Source: Carnobacterium_B sp040274945 (GTDB lineage: Bacteria > Bacillota > Bacilli > Lactobacillales > Carnobacteriaceae). Taken from it: a stretch of 64,000 nt of DNA. Shown here piece by piece: positions 1 through 8,023 of this stretch. The stretch lies in the NCBI RefSeq assembly GCF_040274945.1, contig NZ_JBEMAR010000006.1:143416-207415 (forward strand), in the 5' to 3' direction. The first letter of the stretch is position 1, and each line of letters begins with the position of its first letter. The notes below the pieces were generated by a model. That model saw only the letters and a program-made list of their open reading frames with translations. It was not told the origin of the DNA and made no database searches. Position numbers and translations under genes: made by a program.

Positions 1-747
1 GGTTACTAGGGAGCCTCCTAGATATAATTGGAAGTAGGCTAAGTAAATAAAGAGAGATAAATTTTGCGTTAGGATTTTGAAAAATAAATTTAATGTAAGT
101 TCTGTTAATTGTGGTTTAAAAGAATACCTAACCATTCTAAACTTAGAACTCCCTAATGTCTGGCTAGCAAGGGCGAAATCTTGCTTGAAAAGTACGCTTA
201 ATTCAGAATGATAAAGTTTCACTAAATTAGGCAGCCCTACAAGAAATAAAACAAACAATTGGATTATCACAAATTTCAAATTAGCCGATGGTTGAACATC
301 ATCGGTATTAAAGAGTAATGCGTTAGAATAAGGTCCAATTAATAATAGTAATAAAAAAGGCTTAGGGATTAACGTAAAAAGTTTATCAAAATAAGAAAAG
401 ATAGGCAGCAAAATTTTTGATCCTAATTTATGAAGAGTCAGAATGGTTATAACTAAACTACTTAATATTTGAGCGATACTTAATAATAAACCAATAAAAA
501 AAGTGTATTTAAATCCTTGAATGATTTTGGCAAAGATAGTAAACCCTATGATATCTGTACCAAATGGCAGAACTTCCAGAGGAGTGAAAGGCGGATAGTT
601 TACCTCTCCATTTATCATAGTCTGTTCTACTCGAATTGTTAAAAATTTTGATAATAAGGGCTCATATAAACAACTAAGCAGTAAAAAAAATAACACGATT
701 GAACACAATATCCACAACGTTGTATTTTTATTTTTTAATGTTTTCAT
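1..747 (-). CDS. OppC/DppC-like ABC transporter permease, 3' end cut by window edge
   Basis: An open frame of 249 codons runs off the left edge on the minus strand. The protein is very hydrophobic, with an N-terminal membrane segment (about residues 11-28), an extracytoplasmic stretch, and a segment 'LPFGTDIIGFTIFAKIIQG' (about 60-78). That segment matches the 'HPLGTDxxGRDxxSRxIxG' signature of OppC/DppC-type permeases. A degenerate EAA loop, 'ALASQTLGSSKFRMVRYSF', lies near 192-210, where these permeases contact their ATPase. The ATG overlaps the stop of the upstream gene by one base (TAATG), so translation is probably coupled. The usual Arg in 'GRD' is missing, so this is a divergent member. 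Its substrate cannot be inferred, and the ATPase and binding protein would lie outside the window. Confidence 0.65.
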   Translation of the reverse strand, partial: MKTLKNKNTTLWILCSIVLFFLLLSCLYEPLLSKFLTIRVEQTMINGEVNYPPFTPLEVLPFGTDIIGFTIFAKIIQGFKYTFFIGLLLSIAQILSSLVITILTLHKLGSKILLPIFSYFDKLFTLIPKPFLLLLLIGPYSNALLFNTDDVQPSANLKFVIIQLFVLFLVGLPNLVKLYHSELSVLFKQDFALASQTLGSSKFRMVRYSFKPQLTELTLNLFFKILTQNLSLFIYLAYFQLYLGGSLVT

Positions 748-1196
748 TAAAAAAAATGTCCTCCATCTTTATTTTTTTTTTTAAATGACGGTTTGCTTAT
801 TTTATTGTAAACAATAGCGAATAATAGAGTACCTCCATAATAGCCAGCATACCAAGGAAGCTCATTTATTATATATACCGCTTCTACTGTAGTAGGTAGA
901 GATAACATGTTTAAAAATAAAGGCAAAATAGAAAGAGCCAAATAGACTATAAAGCAGAAGGTAAGTATGATATAAAAGCTCTTAGAATTTGAAAAGTTCA
1001 AGGAATATAAAGATAGGAAAATCAAAATAAGTGCAATAACTAGAGGGAAAAGTATATTTACTATGCGAATAGAACTAGTTATAGCAAGTGGATCTTCTAA
1101 AAAAAGGTTTTCAATGGACACTAAGTAAACATTGTAAAAATAAATAGACAAAGCTGGCACAATGGTAAAGGCTAAATAAAATAGGATTTTCTTCAT
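747..1196 (-). CDS. small polytopic membrane protein coupled to the ABC permease
   Basis: 149 residues with four predicted membrane segments (about 4-24, 45-65, 75-97 and 115-135) and a basic, lysine-rich C-terminus. I do not recognise the family. It begins at an ATG preceded by a clear TTAGGAGGAA ribosome site, and its stop overlaps the start of the OppC-like permease gene by one base, so the two are co-translated. It is the first gene of a minus-strand operon with a plausible promoter at 1252-1279. By position it could be an accessory membrane subunit or an immunity-type partner of the transporter. That is inference from context only. Confidence 0.6.
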   Translation of the reverse strand: MKKILFYLAFTIVPALSIYFYNVYLVSIENLFLEDPLAITSSIRIVNILFPLVIALILIFLSLYSLNFSNSKSFYIILTFCFIVYLALSILPLFLNMLSLPTTVEAVYIINELPWYAGYYGGTLLFAIVYNKISKPSFKKKNKDGGHFF

Positions 1197-1251
1197 AACA
1201 TTCCTCCTAATAGTTCAATAGATAACAAGTTTTATTTTTAATCTTTTTCTC

Positions 1252-1279
1252 ATTATATAGTGCAGAAAAAAATAGTAAA
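1252..1279 (-). promoter_or_regulatory. promoter of the permease operon
   Basis: Read on the minus strand: TTTACT, a 16-base spacer, then TATAAT, about 55 bases ahead of the ATG at 1196. A second TTGACA-like hexamer lies further upstream. Confidence 0.45.
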
Positions 1280-1462
1280 GTTTTTTATTTGATTAACTAT
1301 TTTATTTATAAAGTGTCAATAGAACAAAACAAGTTATTTGTAGTATGATTTTTAAGATTATTCTTTGTTAAGTAACAAGATGAACAAAAGTATTACTAAT
1401 TGTTTTACATACAAAGTGGCTATAGAAACATGACACTAGATAAAAGCATATTTCTCGAATAC

Positions 1463-1499
1463 AAAAAACAGCAAATCATTATTTAGATTTGCTGTTTTT
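1463..1499. terminator. hairpin, probably bidirectional terminator
   Basis: AACAGCAAATC and GATTTGCTGTT form an 11-bp stem around an 8-base loop, with A and T runs on the two sides. It sits just downstream of the minus-strand XRE gene and would also stop plus-strand transcription. Confidence 0.7.
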
Positions 1500-1553
1500 A
1501 TGTATTCATATTTCTATTCGTTTTGAAAATAGAAAACAGTATTTTAAATTTTT

Positions 1554-1847
1554 TTAAATCAAACCTGTTAAAAAAGCCAATAACTCATATTGCTTTTCTT
1601 CCGGTAATTGCTTGATTTGAGAAATAAGTTTTTGTTCCACAGGGCTTATTTCTGAATTAAAAAATTCAGAAAGAGTTACGCCTAAAACGTCACAAATATG
1701 TGCGAGTGTTTTTAAGGACAGTTTTGTTGAATTGTTTTCGATTGCTGAAATAAAAGGGGGAGAAACGTTAATACGTTCTGATAATTCCTTTGCTGTCATA
1801 TTATTTAATTTTCTTAGCTCCTGAATTCTGTTGCCGATTTCCATCAT
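1554..1847 (-). CDS. XRE-family helix-turn-helix transcriptional regulator
   Basis: 97 residues. The first ~60 form a Cro/CI-type HTH: 'MTAKELSERINVSPPFISAIEN' spans helices 2-3, followed by 'LSLKTLAHICDVLGVTLSEFF', typical of HTH_3 proteins of the SinR/Xre type. The C-terminal ~30 residues ('EQKLISQIKQLPEEKQYELLAFL') form a short helical region like the dimerisation tail of these small regulators. Two adjacent ATG codons follow an AAGGA site; the second (at 1844) has the better spacing. It is divergent from the SulP gene, so it could control that gene or itself. No operator was identified and the effector is unknown. Confidence 0.85.
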   Translation of the reverse strand: MMEIGNRIQELRKLNNMTAKELSERINVSPPFISAIENNSTKLSLKTLAHICDVLGVTLSEFFNSEISPVEQKLISQIKQLPEEKQYELLAFLTGLI

Positions 1848-2037
1848 ATCATCCTTAACTATAAAATTTCACTTCTGCTTAACTATTTTAACATATTTTA
1901 TTTATCATTATAATGTTAAAATTGCTTTCAGGTTATTTAATGAATTCTGAACTATATTTTTATTGGTTTTTATTTACTCATGTGTTAATATATTTTATTG
2001 TGAGCTGTTTTGTCTAAGTTTGAGAAGGAAGGTAGTT

Positions 2038-3471
2038 ATGCAAAAGTATAAAAATGAATGGTTTGGTAATATTAAAGGAGATATTCTAGCTGGAATTGTT
2101 GTTTGCTTAGCTTTATTTCCTGAAGTCATTGGATTTATGTTGGTTGCTGGTGTGGAACCCATCGTAGGTGTCTATGCAACATTTTTTATCACAGCAACGG
2201 CTGCATTTTTTGGAGGTCGGACTGGATTAATTTCAGCAGCTGCAGGCTCAGTTGCATTAGTACTTGCTCATTTAGTTGCGGAATATGGGGTAGAATATCT
2301 GTTTGCTGCAACAATTTTAGCCGGAATCATACAAGTTGTACTAGGTTTATTTAAAGTAGGAAAATTAATGCGTTACATACCAAAACCTGTTATGTTGGGA
2401 TTTGTAAATGGATTAGGTATTATGATGTTTTTATCTCAATTGGATCATTTCAAAGGGAACTCGATATTACTTGTGCTTGGGATTATTGGAATTGCCATTA
2501 TATTTTTAGCTCCTAAGTTAACAAAAAAAATTCCTGCACCGATTATTTCAATTGTAGTCGTTACCGCTCTTGTGTTGGGATTAGATTTAAATGCCCAACT
2601 GTTAGGTGATTTAGGAACTATTTCAAGTGACCTACCTAAATTTGGTATTCCAAGTGTGCCTATGAATATAGATACACTTAAAATTATTCTACCTACTGCG
2701 CTTTCTGTTGCTATCGTTGGGTTAGTAGAATCATTATTGACAGCACAATTAGTGGATGAATTAACGAATGAACCAAGTGATAAAAATCGTGAATCATTGA
2801 GTCAAGGACTCGGAAATGTGTTATCTGGTTTCTTTGGTGGGATTGCTGGTTGTGGTATGATTGGCCAAACGATTATTAATCTTAATTATGGTGGAATTGG
2901 TCGTTTAGCAACATTCTTGTCTGGTTTCTTCATGTTAATGTCGGTAGTATTATTTAATAAAGTAGTAATTCAAATTCCAATCGTTGCTCTTGCAGCAGTA
3001 ATGGTCGTTGTAGCCTATGAAACCATTGACTGGAGATCGGTTAAACGATTAAATACCATGCCTAAAAATGAAAGTTTTGTTATGCTTTTAACCGTTGGAA
3101 TTGTATTAGTTACACACAATCTAGCCTATGGTGTAGTTGCTGGGACTCTAGTAAGTGCTATTTTTGCAGCCTTTAACATGACCCATTTCCAAGTAGAAAA
3201 AGGAACAGATCATGATGAGTATCATTATAAGGCGCATGGGCATCTTTATTTCGCATCAGCTGAAAAGTTTTTAGACTTTTTTGTACATGATTTTGACCAT
3301 GAAGGTGAATTAGTTATCGATGTTAGTGCTATGACTTTATGGGATTCTACGGCTGTTGAAGCTATTGATAAATTGATCAGTAAAAATAAAGAATCTGGTT
3401 TAACTTTTATTAATGCGAATAAACAAAGCAAAGAATTGTTTAAGAAAAACTCAATACACAAGATGAAATAA
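2038..3471 (+). CDS. SulP-family anion transporter with STAS domain
   Basis: 477 residues from the ATG at 2038, which follows GAAGGAAGGT; upstream in-frame codons lack a ribosome site and encode an unlikely extension. Residues about 10-380 form a multi-membrane SulP core beginning 'DILAGIVVCLALFPEVIGFMLVAGV', the family N-terminal signature (usually 'GxTVAxVxxPxAxAFA'). The C-terminal ~85 residues ('YHYKAHGHLYFASAEKFLDF', 'ELVIDVSAMTLWDSTAVEAI') are a STAS domain. Bacterial SulP proteins carry sulfate, bicarbonate or organic dianions; the substrate here is not predictable. The STAS tail is short, ending at 'NSIHKMK'. It is a single-gene unit closed by the terminator at 3577-3627. Confidence 0.9.
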   Translation: MQKYKNEWFGNIKGDILAGIVVCLALFPEVIGFMLVAGVEPIVGVYATFFITATAAFFGGRTGLISAAAGSVALVLAHLVAEYGVEYLFAATILAGIIQVVLGLFKVGKLMRYIPKPVMLGFVNGLGIMMFLSQLDHFKGNSILLVLGIIGIAIIFLAPKLTKKIPAPIISIVVVTALVLGLDLNAQLLGDLGTISSDLPKFGIPSVPMNIDTLKIILPTALSVAIVGLVESLLTAQLVDELTNEPSDKNRESLSQGLGNVLSGFFGGIAGCGMIGQTIINLNYGGIGRLATFLSGFFMLMSVVLFNKVVIQIPIVALAAVMVVVAYETIDWRSVKRLNTMPKNESFVMLLTVGIVLVTHNLAYGVVAGTLVSAIFAAFNMTHFQVEKGTDHDEYHYKAHGHLYFASAEKFLDFFVHDFDHEGELVIDVSAMTLWDSTAVEAIDKLISKNKESGLTFINANKQSKELFKKNSIHKMK

Positions 3472-3576
3472 TAGAGAAAGACGTAATTGTTGTCATTAAA
3501 TTCTATCCCTTTAAACAAATGAGTAACTACACTATTTTAGATGGATTTATTTAAGAGTACCTTTTATGTAGTATTA

Positions 3577-3627
3577 GATAGAGCCACTGCTTACATGAAA
3601 ATGTATGCAGTGGCTCTATCTTTTTTT
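3577..3627 (+). terminator. strong intrinsic terminator
   Basis: A 14-bp perfect stem (GATAGAGCCACTGC with its complement) extends through ACAT/ATGT to a GAAA tetraloop and is followed by T7. It lies 105 bases after the SulP stop. Confidence 0.9.
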
Positions 3628-3668
3628 AAAAGTATGTTTTAATCTTGAAATTTGTAAAATACCTTTTG

Positions 3669-3998
3669 TTATTCTGATGCTTTATCTTTATGTAAAATAA
3701 TGCTAGTGACATTAAGAGTAATTGTTACAATAAGGAGTACCGCTGATATCCAGTTTAAAGTAGACGTTGTATCCATAAGTGCAGAAATATCTTGAATAGT
3801 GACTAAATAATTAGTGTAAGAAATTTGAAACCATAAGGCAGTTGCACAAGACCCCATACTCAAGACAATCATAGTTAATTGGCTATTTCCTCTTTTTTTA
3901 CGACGTATAATATTAAAGATTGGGATAAACCAAGCAATTAAGCCAAGAACTAGACTACCTAAATTAAGCCAACCGTAATCAAATAAATTCAGCATCAT
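3669..3998 (-). CDS. small multi-span membrane protein
   Basis: 109 residues with three predicted membrane helices (about 10-31, 42-66 and 80-103). A basic loop 'IIRRKKRGNS' after the first helix places that loop inside. An in-order 'GAAAGGAGATT' ribosome site precedes the ATG. I recognise the general type, a short conserved membrane protein found singly in Firmicutes, but no function. It is monocistronic, and its stop lies about 40 bases from the SulP terminator. Confidence 0.6.
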   Translation of the reverse strand: MMLNLFDYGWLNLGSLVLGLIAWFIPIFNIIRRKKRGNSQLTMIVLSMGSCATALWFQISYTNYLVTIQDISALMDTTSTLNWISAVLLIVTITLNVTSIILHKDKASE

Positions 3999-4072
3999 AA
4001 TCTCCTTTCAAAACTCGTATATTATTTATAGTATAGCCTATAAATAATATAATTCCTTATTTTTATTGGATG

Positions 4073-4137
4073 TAAACCATTGGTTGCTAATTGTAAACTA
4101 ATGGATGCGTTACTTTTGGAGTAGAAACTGAGAGAAT
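4073..4137 (+). promoter_or_regulatory. tandem dyad operator and promoter (site A)
   Basis: Two copies of an imperfect 15-bp dyad occur: TAAACCATTGGTTGC (4073-4087) and TAAACTAATGGATGC (4094-4108), centres 21 bp apart and each preceded by TG. Directly abutting is a -35-like GTTACT (4109-4114), a 17-base spacer and GAGAAT (4132-4137). The same arrangement recurs at 15850-15914 and, on the minus strand, at 11362-11427. The next gene starts at 4213. Confidence 0.6.
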
Positions 4138-4212
4138 AAAGATAGGAACTTATTTAGAGATAAAGATGTTTAATTAATGTTAGAGGTACAAAAAATTGAA
4201 AGGAAATTATTC

Positions 4213-4425
4213 ATGAAAAATTATAAAAAGATTCTAGGCTATAGTTTAATGTTAGCAGCTATCTTAATAGTAGTTCGTTTACCCAATATGGCTTATCCAA
4301 TACCTGATGAGGATGGAATGGATATTGACCTCTATATCCTAGAAGTGGTTTTAAATATAGTAAGGTATGTTCTTCTTTCAATCTTCTCTTTTGTTTTAGG
4401 TATAAAAATTGTGTTTAAGAATTAG
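4213..4425 (+). CDS. small membrane protein under operator A
   Basis: 70 residues from the ATG at 4213, which follows GAAAGGAAATTATTC. Two hydrophobic segments (about 8-24 and 45-65) flank an acidic loop 'PIPDEDGMDIDLY'. I do not recognise it. It is the first gene downstream of the tandem dyad promoter at 4073-4137, so it is a candidate member of the small regulon described under findings. An upstream in-frame ATG at 4177 lacks a good ribosome site. Confidence 0.5.
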   Translation: MKNYKKILGYSLMLAAILIVVRLPNMAYPIPDEDGMDIDLYILEVVLNIVRYVLLSIFSFVLGIKIVFKN

Positions 4426-4541
4426 AAAGAAAAATTCTTCACTTATATGTGATTTTATAAATAGTACATCAACAAGGGAGAAAAATAGAATAGATAGTGT
4501 AAGAGAAATAGTTACATGATTCACAGAAAGGAGGACTTAAA

Positions 4542-4823
4542 TTGAGTGGGAAGTATATACTTAAAGGGTTATTTTTATTAGTATTGAGTCCCTTAACAAT
4601 TTATTATTTTATGAAGATGCCAGGATCAGAGGTAACTATTAATTCAATTGTTATTCTATTTTTTACGATATTTTTGATATATGATGAAATCACTTTATCT
4701 AAGGATCATTCAGTTAATAGACATCCTTATCAACTAATTATAGACAGATTGTTAGTTGCGATTTTAATTGTCATTTCAATAGATGTTCTAATCGCTTTTT
4801 TTGTTAACGGGATTACTATATAA
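4542..4823 (+). CDS. small membrane protein, TTG start
   Basis: 93 residues. The TTG start follows a strong AAAGGAGGACTTAAA ribosome site. There are three hydrophobic segments (about 6-23, 31-47 and 68-91), with 'ITLSKDHSVNRHPYQ' as a polar loop. No family is recognised. It lies 116 bases after the 70-residue membrane protein gene and could share its transcript. Confidence 0.5.
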   Translation: MSGKYILKGLFLLVLSPLTIYYFMKMPGSEVTINSIVILFFTIFLIYDEITLSKDHSVNRHPYQLIIDRLLVAILIVISIDVLIAFFVNGITI

Positions 4824-4947
4824 TTTAAAATATAAATAGATAGAATAATAGATTCTACTAGTGGTTCTTTTTACTATAAGTTATAAACGTGTATACTATA
4901 AATGAAAGCGGTGTAAGAGATATAAAAGAGATAGGGGAGTGAGATAA

Positions 4948-5181
4948 ATGTCTACAGAATCAGCTATGAATTTAAATATAAATGTTTATGAGGTAATGGA
5001 TTTTTACGCTGACGTGTTTGAGGTAGAAAAAAATGGACTGATAACAAATGATGAAAATACATTTGACCCCGATGTCGTTCTTTTTAATAATGAAATCAAC
5101 CGTTACGATAAACTTAAAGAAAATGGTCAGGTAGAAATAGAAAAGATAACTAAAGATATTTATCAAGTTGAAATACATTAA
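4948..5181 (+). CDS. short soluble protein of unknown function
   Basis: 77 residues, acidic, with no membrane segment. An ATG follows ATAGGGGAGTGAGATAA, and an upstream TATACTATAA could serve as -10. The sequence ('NINVYEVMDFYADVFEVEKNG') loosely recalls the first strand-helix of VOC-type domains, but it is too short and divergent to assign. It ends before the bidirectional terminator at 5208-5253. Confidence 0.45.
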   Translation: MSTESAMNLNINVYEVMDFYADVFEVEKNGLITNDENTFDPDVVLFNNEINRYDKLKENGQVEIEKITKDIYQVEIH

Positions 5182-5207
5182 ATTAGATAGGAACATGTAT
5201 TGTAGTT

Positions 5208-5253
5208 AAATAAGACTCCTAACACTGTTTAAACTAGTGTTAGGAGTCTTATT
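5208..5253. terminator. bidirectional terminator
   Basis: AATAAGACTCCTAACACT and its complement form an 18-bp stem around a short GTTTAAACT loop, with A/T runs on both sides. It closes the plus-strand 77-residue gene and the minus-strand Mur ligase gene. Confidence 0.9.
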
Positions 5254-5264
5254 TCTGATTGTTT

Positions 5265-6872
5265 TTAAATTCCAGAATTCAAATTTAATGATTTTTCAGC
5301 TATTCTAAAAGAATCCATTCCAATGATTTTATTCTTTAATACATGATCAATTTTTTCATGATCTACTTGAGGATGAATTTCTTTTAACAATTCTAGTGTC
5401 TTTCTTGCGCCCTGATCCATCGAATGCGCTCCTGAAATCAACAGAATATCTTCAACATTCAACTGTTCAACACCAAATTGCAATGTGTCTTCGAGTTCTT
5501 TAAAAAACGTGACGTCGATTTTATTTTGGTGCATCACTTTCAAGAAAGCGGCTAATTCTTCTTCTGTGACTTCATCATTTTTGTTTACATGTGATGGCGC
5601 CGTCGTCAGAATGATTTTAGCAATTTTCATTTTATGGAACCATTTGGTTAAAGACTCCGCAATTTCTATACTATGTGCAGGACCGTTACTACCTCTGATT
5701 GCATGCACAAGGTGAAGCTCATTGTAATCTAAATGACTAATGGTCTCCATGCATGAATCAATGTTGTTTTGATTCAATAACAAGTCGTCTATCACTTTAA
5801 ATTCCTTATCGTAAAGTACCTGGAATCGTCTCTCTACACCTCGGAAATTTTTAATACCTCGTTGGACATCTTCAATCGGTATATCATTGACCAGTCCCGT
5901 AACAACTGCTGTGAGTGCATTATAGATAGAATGATAGCCAAAAATCGACATTTCTAAATCGAAACTTGTTTTCTCAATTATTTTTCCACTTAGAGTGTTA
6001 AAAGGTTTTCGAATATTCACTGTAAATGATGGTTTCCCCGCCGAAAATTGTATATCCGAGACAGAAATCGTACCAGACTTATTTTCGATTCCAAAAGTAA
6101 CGACTTGAGCTTTGGTCTCTTTTTCTAAAGGGATAAGCAGCGGTTCATCAAGATTCAAAATAGCGGTACTTGTTTTAGAAGCAGTTCTTATCAATGACGC
6201 TTTAGCATCAAAGTAAGCATCAAATGATTCATGCAATTTGATATGTTCTGGACTGATATTCATAAAAGCCACAACGTCAAAGTCAGTATTATAAACGCGT
6301 TTAAGTTCCAGCGCTGAGGAAGAAACTTCCATGGAGACATGTGTGATTTCACGATCTCTCATCCTTGCAAAATGCTGTTGCAAATCATAAGATTCCGGAG
6401 TAGTTAATCGACTCATTTCAATCTCTTTATCCATTTTAACTAAAATAGTTCCTATTAAACCAGATTTTAATTGATAAGCCTTGAAGATTTCATCTGTCAT
6501 GTATGTAATCGTCGTCTTCCCATTAGTAGCAGTTACGCCGAATATGCTCATTGACTTAGAAGGATGATTAAAAAAATTACTCGATAAAACAGCCAAAACT
6601 TCACGACTATCTGAAACTTTAAGTTGAAGAACCTCAATATCTTCAATAAAATCTTCAACGATGATAACTGTTGCACCTTGACTTGCAGCATGTCTTGCGT
6701 AGTTATGTCCATCTGTTTGGTGGCCTTTAATACAGACAAATAAAGTATCTGCATCTACTTCTTTTGAATGATAAGCGATTTTTTTAATATCGATTTTATC
6801 TAATGCTGTTTTAAGCTGATTATGACAGCTAGAGTCGATCTTTACCGATTTCAATAAGTCAGTTAGTTTCAT
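5265..6872 (-). CDS. MurE-like Mur ligase paralogue with divergent C-terminal domain
   Basis: 535 residues from the ATG at 6872 (GGAGGA upstream), about the length of MurE. The order of MurE features is kept: N-terminal substrate domain, P-loop 'GVTATNGKTT' (about 112-121), 'TTPESYDLQ', 'MEVSSSALELKRV', 'NISPEHIKLHESFDAYFDAK' with the Lys that is carbamylated in the family (about 224), and 'GYHSIYNALTAV'. The C-terminal domain has lost the usual MurE marks: 'DYAHxP' is replaced by 'DDLLLNQ' (about 362-368), 'GCGGDRD' by 'HAIRGSNG', and no 'DNPR' is present. ATP-dependent acyl-phosphate chemistry is therefore plausible, but the amino acid or other nucleophile is probably not the MurE substrate. 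It stands alone, away from wall-synthesis genes. Confidence 0.8.
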   Translation of the reverse strand: MKLTDLLKSVKIDSSCHNQLKTALDKIDIKKIAYHSKEVDADTLFVCIKGHQTDGHNYARHAASQGATVIIVEDFIEDIEVLQLKVSDSREVLAVLSSNFFNHPSKSMSIFGVTATNGKTTITYMTDEIFKAYQLKSGLIGTILVKMDKEIEMSRLTTPESYDLQQHFARMRDREITHVSMEVSSSALELKRVYNTDFDVVAFMNISPEHIKLHESFDAYFDAKASLIRTASKTSTAILNLDEPLLIPLEKETKAQVVTFGIENKSGTISVSDIQFSAGKPSFTVNIRKPFNTLSGKIIEKTSFDLEMSIFGYHSIYNALTAVVTGLVNDIPIEDVQRGIKNFRGVERRFQVLYDKEFKVIDDLLLNQNNIDSCMETISHLDYNELHLVHAIRGSNGPAHSIEIAESLTKWFHKMKIAKIILTTAPSHVNKNDEVTEEELAAFLKVMHQNKIDVTFFKELEDTLQFGVEQLNVEDILLISGAHSMDQGARKTLELLKEIHPQVDHEKIDHVLKNKIIGMDSFRIAEKSLNLNSGI

Positions 6873-7196
6873 AATGATCGTGACTCCTCCAATGATTGTG
6901 TACATAATCTGATAAGGTATGTTTTGGGTAGATTACGTCTATTAGTATTATTTAGTTTACTATTTTATCTGTTTGATGTCATATTATTTGCTCGCTGAAA
7001 ATAAATTGCTAGTTAATTAGGCTATGAAACACATTTATTTCTTATTTTTTATGGAGAATGCAAATATAGTAACGAAAGTCAATCTTCTCTATAATAGAAA
7101 TAAATCGTTATTTTTTATTAGTCACAATTTATTTTATAGAGGTAATTTACTTGTCACTTTTTCTAATAGTTTCAAAAAATGAAGGGAGTATACAAA

Positions 7197-7511
7197 TTGA
7201 ATATTGAAGATTATGCATGGAACAAGCATGAACAGGAACTGAAAAAGCAGAACGAGTTTACATACAGCGAACCAAAAATTAAAATAATAGATGATGTAGG
7301 GTTAAGGAATAAAATTGAAGATAATCTCGAAAATTTACCACAAAAATTAGTTGCTAAATGGGCTTTGAAAGTAGCGACCCCAATTTTGGAGTATCTTGAT
7401 AACTATTTAAAACATGATAGACGTATAGAGTTAGGAATAGAAACTTTAGAAAAGCGGATAAAAGGAAGTATAAATGCGTATGACTTACGAAAAATTGGAT
7501 TCATTAGTTAG
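7197..7511 (+). pseudogene. putative immunity protein (Imm5-like), 5' part of a split gene
   Basis: TTG start after GAAGGGAG; 104 residues. 'NIEDYAWNKHEQELKKQNEFTY', 'LPQKLVAKWALKVATPILEYL' and 'KRIKGSINAYDLRKIGF' match, as I recall, the N-terminal two thirds of the helical 'putative immunity protein' family of Firmicutes. That family normally continues for about 60 more residues through an 'AARxxxxAxATGHMxxHAxxxSxYA' region. Here the frame stops, and that region follows in another frame (7474-7707). The two frames overlap by 38 bases, so one ancestral gene was split by a small frameshifting deletion. A pair of separately translated subunits is the alternative. Confidence 0.6.
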
Positions 7512-7707
7512 TAGGTATGCTGCACGTTCATTTGCACACGCAATTGCAACTGGACACATGAGAGGTCATGCTATGGTTAGCAGTGATTACGCAATAAAAG
7601 TAGTAAACCTTCTAACGAGTAATTCGTTAGAAGCTTCAACAAAGGAAAGAAGAAGGCAATTAAAGATCTTTATCAATTTAAATGAAAAGTCATCTTCGAA
7701 TACATAA
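7474..7707 (+). pseudogene. putative immunity protein (Imm5-like), 3' part of a split gene
   Basis: 77 residues in the frame shifted relative to 7197-7511. 'YAARSFAHAIATGHMRGHAMV' followed by 'SSDYAIKVVNLL' and 'KERRRQLKIFINL' is the conserved C-terminal part of the same family. The local ATG follows AAAGGAAGTATAA, which could still allow translation, so a two-protein arrangement cannot be excluded. The overlap codes for unrelated residues ('MRMTYEKLDSLVS' against 'AYDLRKIGFIS'), as expected after an indel in roughly 7490-7515. Confidence 0.6.
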
Positions 7708-7775
7708 ATTTAGATACTTTAAGGTATTTAGATAAAAAATCAGTTTAATAATTCAAGCATAAATATCAAATAAAA

Positions 7776-8006
7776 AAAGAGGCTGGGACAAAATCCCAGC
7801 CTCTTCTCTATATACAAATACCTATTCTAAAACGTACTCCAAAAAGCAGACCCGACGTCCACTTCACGAATAATGCTCGATGGTCGATGACCATACTGCG
7901 CTTATTCGTTTCAGTTACCATAGCTCTTGCGAATTTATTCGCATTAGAGATAAGGTATGCGTTAGAAGATTCGGGCCTAAACGCTTTTTGTCCCGCTTTC
8001 TTTTTT
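7776..8006 (-). repeat. structured intergenic repeat bounded by GGGACAAAA
   Basis: On the minus strand the unit begins GCGGGACAAAAAGCG and ends in the hairpin GAGGCTGGGATTTTGTCCCAGCCTC plus a T run. Internal perfect hairpins include ATGGTC-GAT-GACCAT and GCGAAT-TT-ATTCGC. I recall similar units, with the GAGGCTGGGACAAAA hairpin, at many loci in Carnobacterium and other Lactobacillales. An open frame across it (69 codons, TTG start) would give 'ESSNAYLISNANKFARAM' and similar; this is often called as a hypothetical protein but is probably a by-product. Copy number cannot be shown from this window. Confidence 0.55.
7777..7806. terminator. hairpin at the end of the repeat
   Basis: AAGAGGCTGGGA pairs with TCCCAGCCTCTT around CAAAA. 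The A7 run on the left gives a T run on the minus strand. It may serve both the split immunity gene and minus-strand transcription from the TIM-barrel gene. Confidence 0.75.
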
Positions 8007-8023
8007 AGAATTACCAATAGGTT

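Larger units (their letters stand above)
1197..1553. other. intergenic region, no gene
   Basis: This 357-base gap holds the minus-strand promoter at 1252-1279 and the hairpin at 1463-1499. The rest is A+T-rich with no credible open frame or recognisable RNA. Confidence 0.6.

Noticed and set aside
7808..8017. 69-codon minus-strand frame, often annotated as a hypothetical protein
   Set aside because: It spans the structured repeat, begins at a TTG without a ribosome site, and its conservation is better explained by the repeat's RNA or DNA structure.
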